Source of the DNA: Chitinophagaceae bacterium
GTDB taxonomy: Bacteria; Bacteroidota; Bacteroidia; Chitinophagales; Chitinophagaceae
Reading direction: 5' to 3'
Assembly: GCA_947381435.1 (NCBI GenBank)
Contig: CANCVE010000020.1
Location: 1 to 49,001 of the forward strand
Length of the DNA stretch: 49,001 bases
This document shows positions 18,567 to 24,807 of this stretch, one piece after another. Both the position numbers and the translations under genes were made by a program. The notes beneath the pieces are model-generated. The model had not been told where the DNA came from, did not search any database, and saw only the letters and a list, made by a program, of their open reading frames with translations. Every line of letters begins with the position of its first letter. Position 1 is the first letter of the stretch.

Positions 18567-18950
18567 ATGAAACATATTTTAGAAGCACACCGTTATCTGG
18601 ATAATGCAAAAGAAATATTGAGAGAAAAGGCACATAAAGAAGAAGGACTTTATCAGGATAAAAAGTATGTAAAACTGGCTGGTCATGCAGCTTACACTGG
18701 TGTCTTGGTTGCATTAGATGGTTTATTTGGCCTTAAAAGGAAAGGGAGGAAAAGTGTGGATTGGTATCAGGAAGAATTAGGAAAAGTAGATAAAAAGATA
18801 TTGAATCGTTTTAATAGTGCTTATGAAGTGCTGCATTTGTCTATGGGATATGATGGTGCTTCTAATGCAAAAGTGGCAATTGCTGGAATTGAAGATGCGG
18901 AGCAAATCATTAACTGGGTAGAAACAAAGCAAGAGACAATAGGAAATTAA
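18567..18950 (+). CDS. DUF5618 family protein beside the CRISPR array
   Basis: The 127-aa protein is cytoplasmic and almost fully alpha-helical. Landmarks I recognise from DUF5618 are GHAAYTGVLVALD (44-56), a Lys/Arg-rich KRKGRKSVDWYQEEL stretch and RFNSAYEVLHLSMGYDG. The length matches the family. The pattern (two long N-terminal helices, a basic loop, then a helix with R...Y..LH..MGY) resembles HEPN or other four-helix nucleic-acid-associated folds, but no RxxxxH motif is present, so RNase activity is not supported. It ends at its own terminator 213 bases before the CRISPR array and runs in the same direction as array and effector. It may be an accessory or simply a neighbour. Confidence 0.85.
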   Translation: MKHILEAHRYLDNAKEILREKAHKEEGLYQDKKYVKLAGHAAYTGVLVALDGLFGLKRKGRKSVDWYQEELGKVDKKILNRFNSAYEVLHLSMGYDGASNAKVAIAGIEDAEQIINWVETKQETIGN

Positions 18951-18965
18951 GCTAATATTTTAAAG

Positions 18966-19017
18966 TAAAAGGTCAAAAGCAGAAGGTTGAAAAACTGAAT
19001 GCTTTTGACCTTTTTCT
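18966..19017 (+). terminator. Intrinsic terminator after the DUF5618 gene
   Basis: AAAAGGTCAAAAGC (18967-18980) pairs with GCTTTTGACCTTTT (19001-19014), followed by more T. It separates DUF5618 transcription from the array. Confidence 0.8.
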
Positions 19018-19104
19018 ATTTAAAGCACTCATCACTTAGGCAATCAGTTGAAGTAATCGGAGTGTTTGTCCTGTCATTCCGTAGGAATCTAACCGAAAAT
19101 TAGC

Positions 19105-19134
19105 TTGTCAAATTCTTTCATATGTGTAAGTTTA
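19105..19134 (+). promoter_or_regulatory. Candidate promoter of the CRISPR array
   Basis: TTG at 19105-19107 is followed after exactly 19 bases by TAAGTTTA at 19127-19134. This fits the Bacteroidota promoter pattern TTG-N19-TAnnTTTG with one mismatch in the last base. Transcription would start near 19141, about 20 bases before the first repeat, and read toward cas13b. Confidence 0.45.
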
Positions 19135-19163
19135 ACCCTTATCACCTAGTTTCGCTTTGGCAT

Positions 19164-19331
19164 GTTGTAAAAGCCCTGTGTTTTTGGGGCGGAAACGACC
19201 ACCTATAGGCGTTTAGACGTTTAAAACGTGTTGTAAAAGCCCTGTGTTTTCGGGGTGGAAACAGCTCGATGTTAATTGTTATTTGTTTGCTCATAGTTGT
19301 AAAAGCCCTGTGTTTTCGGGGTGGAAACAGC
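19164..19331 (+). CRISPR. Minimal CRISPR array: three 36-nt repeats, two 30-nt spacers
   Basis: Repeats lie at 19164-19199, 19230-19265 and 19296-19331; spacers at 19200-19229 and 19266-19295, both exactly 30 nt. Repeats 2 and 3 are identical (5' GTTGTAAAAGCCC ... CGGGGTGGAAACAGC 3'). Repeat 1 differs at positions 22, 27, 34 and 35. The 36/30 geometry, the GTTG start, the central TTTT and the GGGG are as in type VI-B direct repeats. The repeat can fold with G1-U5 on A32-C36 and G10-U14 on G23-U27. The plus strand is therefore probably the crRNA sense. No other copy of the repeat was seen in the window. Confidence 0.95.
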
Positions 19332-19386
19332 CTTATTTTCTTAAATGGAAAGCCCAGATTGGGTTACATGCTAGTGGGAGGAAAAA

Positions 19387-19416
19387 GAAAAAGCCCGCAT
19401 TTGCGGGCTTCTTTAA
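19387..19416 (+). terminator. Terminator between array and effector gene
   Basis: A perfect 8-bp stem AAGCCCGC (19391-19398) / GCGGGCTT (19403-19410) with loop ATTT has A-rich sequence upstream and CTTTAATTAA downstream. It lies 60 bases past the last repeat and 35 bases before the effector ATG. The array RNA may end here, with the effector needing its own promoter or read-through. Confidence 0.65.
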
Positions 19417-19450
19417 TTAATTATGCTACTTTCCGTTTTTAAATCTGCTT

Positions 19451-21976
19451 ATGAACAAACAAATAAGAACGGAACATTACCCTGAATATGCTTGGGAGGA
19501 TATAAAGAAGAAGATTGTTTTTTCGGTGATGTACAACCGTGCGGTTAAAAACCTGAACGACTGGTGCGGTAAGGATGTAGGATTGTTTGAAAACGAACTA
19601 AAAACCCTAGAGAGGAAGGGTAAAAATGTTATCAGTAAAGAACTCGCTGCTGAAAGAACCCAAACCGCAAAAACCCTGATTGATACTTATCCGTATGCTG
19701 TTTTCTTTGATAAATGGAACTTAGAAAAGAGCATCATTGCCTTTGGTGGTTATCTATGCCATCAACGTAATTTCTTTTCGCATGGGTATCATCAGCCAAT
19801 CAAGTGGCAACACGATGAGCAAAATGCCCTACAGAAGCTGTATGAAAAGATTGCGGAAGTAAATACTAAAGTTCATACCGATAAATATCTTACTAAAGCT
19901 TTGTTTTACCAAGGCAATCCACAAACGGCAGGTGTACTCACTTTTCAGGGAGCTTTGTTTTTTGTAAGCCTGTTTTTAACCGGGCAGGAAGCGAATGAAA
20001 TGTTTGATAGTCTGGAACAATTTACAGATACTTTTTATAGGCAGGAAAAAGCGGAAGGGGCAAAAACTTACCAACTATTAGATTATTATGCCGGACGGGA
20101 TGTTTATGTATTTTGGTCGAAACGCACCAATGCCTCATTGATACCCGATAACTTAGAAACCAAACGCTTCTATGATATTGTAAATTATCTGCGTAAATGT
20201 CCACAGTTATCAGAATCTTTTGCAAGCGACGACCTGAAAGATGCTTATACGGTTAGAAGCAATGATTCCTTTCTGCGTTTTGCAAGTGGTTACTTAACGA
20301 GGATTGGTGCTTTTAAAAGGTTGGCATTTCAGTCTAATGCCAAGGAAAGAGAAGCAGCCATACATGATAACAATATAGACTTTCGTATTTATGCCAATGC
20401 AGACGGAATGGGATATTATGTAAAAGGCTATATGGGCAAGGATGTATTGCAACGCATAATGGTTCAATTGCTTGGCAACACCACTACTGGTGTAGAAATA
20501 GAAAACGATATTGAAGCGTTTATCAATACCTACCATACTATTCCTGTTGCTACTATCAATCAAAATACGCATCCTTTGCCAGATAAGGTAGTAAAAAGGC
20601 AATTTGCTACCACCGAAGAGGAAATGGTTACTGTTTTGGATAATGCACTGATAAAAAGATTGGAATGGGTGATAGATAAATTAGAAAGTGAAGAACCCAT
20701 TCATAAAAATGCTTCTGCCAAGGCTGATTACATAGCCGAACGCTGGAATAGGTGGAACATGTTTCAAGCAATGCTACACCCTCAAACCGGAATTACTTCT
20801 TTTCCCCAGTATCAGTTTGTAAAAATCAGGGCATTATTAACCAATTATAAAAAGAATAAACGGGCAATAATAGAAGAACTAAAGAATAGTAACAGGTATT
20901 GGGGCTTATTGGAAGATATAAATAAGGAAGCAATTGATCTGGAAGATTTGTACACAATAACAAGAGCAGAAGACTTGAAATTCTGTACCCACTTTTTGAA
21001 GGATGCAACTAAAAGAGTAAGGGATTATGATGGACTTGCCCAATATTTAAACCTAAAGAACCCATTTGCGGGTAGTGAACATGTTACCCAGTTTGACAAC
21101 AAAATGCCAATGCCCATAAACAAGAAATTGTTTATGGGAAAAAGCAATTTTACTGCGCCGCATATCATTGAACTGATTGAGGAATATTATCCAATTGATG
21201 CTAAACGATATAGTGCCGATGGAGAAAGAATAGCCGATAGTACACAACGGCAGAGGGAGCACAGGATAAACAAATCTCTTTGGAAATTGAAACAAAGCGA
21301 TGAGGTTTTGGCAGCTATTGCAGTAAAGTACTTAGAAAAGGTATTGCAAGAACAAAGTAAAAGCATCGCAATTGAAAAGTTCTCGTTGGAGAATCTAGAG
21401 GATGAGTTGGCAACCTTAAATTTGAGATTGACCTTTACTATCACTCAAACAAATGGGACAGCCACCAAGAAAGTTGCATTTACGTTTGAAGAATACAAGG
21501 TGGCGCAAAACAGGATGATATTGTATAGCCTGAAAGACTTGGCATTCCTTTCAAAGTTTGATGCAAAGCAAGTGTTATTATTTTCGGATTTACAACTAGA
21601 GTTAGAAAGCTACTTATCATCGCAGCAGCTATTTATTGGCAAAGTATTAGAATTGGAAAGAAAGATATTTAATGATAATCCTTCATTAAAGGCTCATCCT
21701 AAAGCTCAAAAGAATGGATATTTATCTTTCGCAGAGTTTATAAAGAATAATAATGTTCCAAACCTAAAATATCATTTAGATAATTACTTGAATGATAAAC
21801 AGATGCCATTTGTAAATAAATCAACCCCGAACTACGAACAAGAATTTGTAAAAGGTTTTAGGAATAATGCAATGCACAATAATGTGCCAGTAGTAAACGG
21901 TATTTTATCTGAGGAATTTTTTAAGCCTGCTATTGATTTTCTTACTTATTATCTAGAAAAGGAAAGAGGTAGATAA
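19451..21976 (+). CDS. cas13b: Compact Cas13b-type RNA-guided RNase (type VI-B-like effector)
   Basis: The 841-aa protein has two HEPN active-site motifs placed as in Cas13b, one near each end: RNFFSH (R106, H111) and RNNAMH (R804, H809). The second is followed by NNVP, much like the RNxxxHNNxP of known Cas13b. Other Cas13b landmarks occur in order: NRWNMFQAM (433-441), MPMPINKKLF (552-561), a basic INKSLWKLKQSDEVLAAIAV helix near 606-625, a beta-rich TFTITQTNG segment near 661, and LELERKIFNDNPSL (733-746). HEPN Cas13 enzymes use a crRNA to bind RNA, then cut target and bystander RNA. The spacing between the two catalytic His is 698 residues, versus about 925 in PspCas13b as I recall, so the middle is shortened. 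It is somewhat longer than Cas13bt proteins. No frameshift or lost catalytic residue. No csx27/csx28 or cas1/cas2 adjacent. Confidence 0.93.
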   Translation: MNKQIRTEHYPEYAWEDIKKKIVFSVMYNRAVKNLNDWCGKDVGLFENELKTLERKGKNVISKELAAERTQTAKTLIDTYPYAVFFDKWNLEKSIIAFGGYLCHQRNFFSHGYHQPIKWQHDEQNALQKLYEKIAEVNTKVHTDKYLTKALFYQGNPQTAGVLTFQGALFFVSLFLTGQEANEMFDSLEQFTDTFYRQEKAEGAKTYQLLDYYAGRDVYVFWSKRTNASLIPDNLETKRFYDIVNYLRKCPQLSESFASDDLKDAYTVRSNDSFLRFASGYLTRIGAFKRLAFQSNAKEREAAIHDNNIDFRIYANADGMGYYVKGYMGKDVLQRIMVQLLGNTTTGVEIENDIEAFINTYHTIPVATINQNTHPLPDKVVKRQFATTEEEMVTVLDNALIKRLEWVIDKLESEEPIHKNASAKADYIAERWNRWNMFQAMLHPQTGITSFPQYQFVKIRALLTNYKKNKRAIIEELKNSNRYWGLLEDINKEAIDLEDLYTITRAEDLKFCTHFLKDATKRVRDYDGLAQYLNLKNPFAGSEHVTQFDNKMPMPINKKLFMGKSNFTAPHIIELIEEYYPIDAKRYSADGERIADSTQRQREHRINKSLWKLKQSDEVLAAIAVKYLEKVLQEQSKSIAIEKFSLENLEDELATLNLRLTFTITQTNGTATKKVAFTFEEYKVAQNRMILYSLKDLAFLSKFDAKQVLLFSDLQLELESYLSSQQLFIGKVLELERKIFNDNPSLKAHPKAQKNGYLSFAEFIKNNNVPNLKYHLDNYLNDKQMPFVNKSTPNYEQEFVKGFRNNAMHNNVPVVNGILSEEFFKPAIDFLTYYLEKERGR

Positions 21977-22022
21977 GTTTTCCACTTCTATATTTATAAT
22001 AATAAAGCTATTAAACCCAACT

Positions 22023-22113
22023 AGCCCATGAATATCAGAGAGTCTAGTAAATGGCAACCCATTACCTACACTGCGAAAAACGGGGTGCTAGGTCATGAAT
22101 CCTTTTATGGGCT
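22023..22113 (+). repeat. TIR-bounded module A (MITE-like)
   Basis: The module is bounded by AGCCCATGAA and TTTTATGGGCT, which are inverted copies. It ends in GGGGTGCTAG-TCATGAATCC-TTTTATGGGCT. Related modules are at 42108-42197 (opposite strand), 42653-42725 and 43161-43233. Confidence 0.75.
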
Positions 22114-22353
22114 TTATGGTTACTAAATAAAGCATTGGGATAATCATGTAATTGTTAGCGTTGTGAATGCTGACAAGTCTTTGATACCTGTCAGCTTTGC
22201 GAGTTGGGAAGCCTCTGTGTTACTAAGGTTTTAATAAATAGCCATTAAGAAAAATAACTTCTGAGCACAGGTAGAGACAATACGCTAGAGCGTAGATGTT
22301 AGCGAATTATAGTAAGAATACGTAAAACTCAACATCAAAAAGGCAATTCTCTA

Positions 22354-22605
22354 AAGAGAAGCACTAAACCACTAAAGAGTACGACTCACAGACAAAAGAG
22401 TAAGACTAATTGACTAAAGAGTAAGACTCACAGACACAAGAGTAACACTAATTGACTAAAGAGTACGACTCATAGGCAAAAGAGTAAGACTAATTGACTA
22501 AAGAGTACGACTCACAGACACAAGAGTAACACTAATTGACTAAAGAGTACGACTCATAGGCACAAGAGTAACACTAATTGACTAAAGAGTAATACTCATA
22601 GAAAA
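22354..22605 (-). repeat. 21-bp phased array, 12 units
   Basis: AAGAG occurs in exact 21-bp register at 22354, 22375, 22396, 22417, 22438, 22459, 22480, 22501, 22522, 22543, 22564 and 22585. Units alternate between TAATTGACTAAAGAG and TCACAGACACAAGAG or TCATAGGCAAAAGAG types (42-bp higher order). The array is the reverse-complement relative of the ones at 18.3 and 41.6 kb. Confidence 0.95.
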
Positions 22606-22854
22606 ATGGGTAAGTTTTTGCTGTAAAACAAGATTTAGAATTTGCAAGGAAATTAAAGAAACAATGTTTTATTGACAAAAATATAGACATATAATATGGA
22701 ACAAGTAATAGCAGTAAATAATAAGGTATCTTCTTTGGATAGGGCTGATATTCAACTATCAACCTTATATAGAATAATAGAACAAGGTTTCAACAGAAAA
22801 ATAGAATTGTCTATTAGATAAACTTAAGTAGTAATAATATACGAATAGAACCTA
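22606..22854. other. Intergenic sequence between array and gltA terminator
   Basis: It contains one short plus-strand frame of 41 codons (22696-22821) with no recognisable features and otherwise AT-rich sequence. No gene is called. Confidence 0.5.
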
Positions 22855-22890
22855 AAAAGGCTTACGCTCCCAAGAGAACGTAAGCCTTTT
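22855..22890 (-). terminator. Terminator of gltA (bidirectional)
   Basis: AAAAGGCTTACG (22855-22866) pairs with CGTAAGCCTTTT (22879-22890) around a 12-base loop, 24 bases beyond the gltA stop codon. Confidence 0.85.
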
Positions 22891-22913
22891 ACAATTATAA
22901 TAATGAGGAAGTA

Positions 22914-24236
22914 TTAATCCCAGATTTCTGCTTTTCCTTCCAACCAAAGCTTTACAGACTCGGTGGTGATGCTCTTTGGTCTTTCTAATGGGAATCCTAA
23001 TGCTCTGTCCCAACACAAGCTTGCTAATACACCCAATGAACGGCTTACCGCAAACAATACGGTGTAAAACTCATACTCGGCCATACCATAGTGTACCAAT
23101 AATGCACCACTATGTGCATCTACATTTGGCCATGGATTCTTGATTTTACCCAAAGATTGTAATATTGGTGGTACTACTTCGTATATATTCCAAACGGTAC
23201 GGCACAATTTATCTTCTGGCATGTGCTTTTTACCAAATTCCATCTGAGCAGTAAAACGTGGATCTGTTTTGCGCAATACCGCATGACCATAACCTGGTAC
23301 TACTTTACCACCAGTAAGTGTATCTTGAACATACTTAGCAATTTGTTCTCTTGCAGGTAAATCTGTTCCTAAGTTTGCTTGCATTTCGAATATCCACTTT
23401 ATCACTTCTTGGTTAGCAAGACCATGCAATGGACCCGCCAAACCATTCATACCAGCTGCATAGCTGAGGTAAGGATCGCTAAGGGCGCTACCTACTAAGT
23501 GAGTAGTGTGTGCAGATACATTACCCCCTTCATGGTCGGCATGGATGGTCATGTATAAACGCATTAGTTCGGTAAAGCCTTCGCCATCATACCCAAGCAT
23601 GTGTGCAAGGTTTCCAGACCAATCTAGTAAACCATTTGGATTGATATGTTCGTTGTTTTTATATTTTCTTCTGTATATATAAGCCGCAATGCGAGGTAAA
23701 CGAGCTATTAGATCCATTGTGTCATTATAGGTATAATTCCAATAGTCTTTTTTGTTCATTCCCTTAGCATACTCTTTCGTAAATTCTCCTTCTGTTTGTA
23801 GAGCCATAACTCCAATAACAAACATGGTCATTGGGTGGGTACTCATCGGTAGAGCATCAATAGCAGCAAACACATGATTGGGAACATGGCTACGACGTTG
23901 CAACATATTTGTTACTAGCTCTACATCTTGTGCAGTAGGCAATTCGCCGATAAGCATCAAATAAAACAATCCTTCTGGAAGCGGTTGACCACCTTCTACT
24001 GCTTTAGGTAGTTTTTCCTGCAATTCAGGTATAGAATAACCTCTAAACCTGATACCTTCTTGAGCATCTAATAAACTAGTTTCCGTAACTAAACCAGTAA
24101 TACCTCTCATACCTTGATAGGCCTGCCCCAGTGTAACTTCTCCAATCTTTTTAGAACCATGCTCTTTCAATAGTTCTTTAATCTCAATGTTTGCAGAATC
24201 TGCTTTTGCCTTAAACCTTTCCTTTAGTAAATCCAT
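22914..24236 (-). CDS. gltA: Citrate synthase, eukaryote-like type
   Basis: The 440-aa protein condenses oxaloacetate and acetyl-CoA in the TCA cycle. It shows HADHEGGNVSAHTTHLVGSA (first catalytic His region), GLAGPLHGLANQEV (second His), VPGYGHAVLRKTDPR (His with substrate Arg) and NVDAHSG (catalytic Asp). The 440-residue length, the N-terminal RGITGLVTETSLLDAQEGIRFRGYS region and the HADHEGGNVSAHT wording are those of the mitochondrial-type enzyme, and differ from the hexameric allosteric type of Enterobacteria. Such forms are known in some Bacteroidota. The gene is monocistronic with a strong terminator. Confidence 0.95.
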   Translation of the reverse strand: MDLLKERFKAKADSANIEIKELLKEHGSKKIGEVTLGQAYQGMRGITGLVTETSLLDAQEGIRFRGYSIPELQEKLPKAVEGGQPLPEGLFYLMLIGELPTAQDVELVTNMLQRRSHVPNHVFAAIDALPMSTHPMTMFVIGVMALQTEGEFTKEYAKGMNKKDYWNYTYNDTMDLIARLPRIAAYIYRRKYKNNEHINPNGLLDWSGNLAHMLGYDGEGFTELMRLYMTIHADHEGGNVSAHTTHLVGSALSDPYLSYAAGMNGLAGPLHGLANQEVIKWIFEMQANLGTDLPAREQIAKYVQDTLTGGKVVPGYGHAVLRKTDPRFTAQMEFGKKHMPEDKLCRTVWNIYEVVPPILQSLGKIKNPWPNVDAHSGALLVHYGMAEYEFYTVLFAVSRSLGVLASLCWDRALGFPLERPKSITTESVKLWLEGKAEIWD

Positions 24237-24807
24237 TTTTTATTATGTTATTATAATTGTTCCTCAAGAAAAATGCCGCCTTGCTACTTTCAATAGAATT
24301 TGTGCTGAAGAAAGTGTTACAAAACAAGGTTTGTTATTTAAGCTCAATAAAAAGCAAAAAAACATTTTTTATTTTAATGCGATAAAGGTAAAAGAACTTT
24401 GTATTGAACACACAAAAGTGATTGCTAAAGATGAAATTTATTTGAATAAATACAAATCTCAAACGTTATCGTGTACTTTTTACACATTTTTTTTTACTTT
24501 TGGACTCGAAAATGAGTTTGCTGAGAATAAATATTATAATTTCACAACTCAAATTAAAAATGCTAGTTATTATGAATAAAAGTTTACTTGCCAGTTCACG
24601 AATTATGGGATTTCTTTTTTGGATTAGTATTTATTAAATCTCGGACAGCAATTAACTGCAGATTTATTATTAATCAATGAAAAAATCCCCTCAATAGCAA
24701 CAGCGTATCTTGAATATTAGATACTTAATTAATCTGAAATTATAAGTGAGGCTGACACTTTACCAAACAGCTACGGAGTGCCTAAACCGGATAAAGAAGG
24801 TAACAAA
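24237..24807. other. Divergent intergenic region gltA / T9SS protein
   Basis: About 570 bases hold the promoters of both divergent genes. AAACGTTATCG at 24461-24471 is an exact copy of the word 92 bases upstream of uxaB. A 130-codon frame (24187-24579) overlaps gltA antisense and has no features, so it is not called. RBS-like AAAGAAGG sits at 24793-24800 before the chosen ATG. Confidence 0.5.
24461..24471. promoter_or_regulatory. Operator-like word AAACGTTATCG
   Basis: This 11-mer is repeated exactly at 28015-28025, upstream of uxaB. The style resembles LacI-family operators. It lies 337 bases before the T9SS gene start, which is rather far. Confidence 0.25.

Larger units (their letters stand above)
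22015..22605 (+). repeat. Composite dispersed element, copy A (head plus array)
   Basis: It starts with ACCCAACTAGCCCATGAAT 38 bases after the cas13b stop. It contains an inverted-repeat module (22023-22113), a GACAAGTCTTTGATACCTGTC hairpin-like segment near 22171, and ends with the 21-bp array 22354-22605. A second copy in opposite orientation lies at 41618-42205 with the same order of parts, including the shared junction AATTCTCTAAAGAGAAGCAC. The part between 22200 and 22320 is not clearly shared. Confidence 0.85.

Noticed and set aside
18567-18950. DUF5618 gene as csx28 or csx27
   Set aside because: It has no membrane helix and no RxxxxH motif, and it matches DUF5618 instead.
19347-19365. 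Fourth, degenerate CRISPR repeat after repeat 3
   Set aside because: AAAGCCCAGATTGGG recalls part of the repeat, but there is no GTTG start or GGAAAC end and the spacing does not fit.
22696-22821. 41-codon plus-strand frame between the array and gltA
   Set aside because: Too short and featureless; the following terminator is explained by gltA on the other strand.
24187-24579. 130-codon plus-strand frame overlapping the start of gltA
   Set aside because: Antisense to a clear citrate synthase; biased low-complexity composition.
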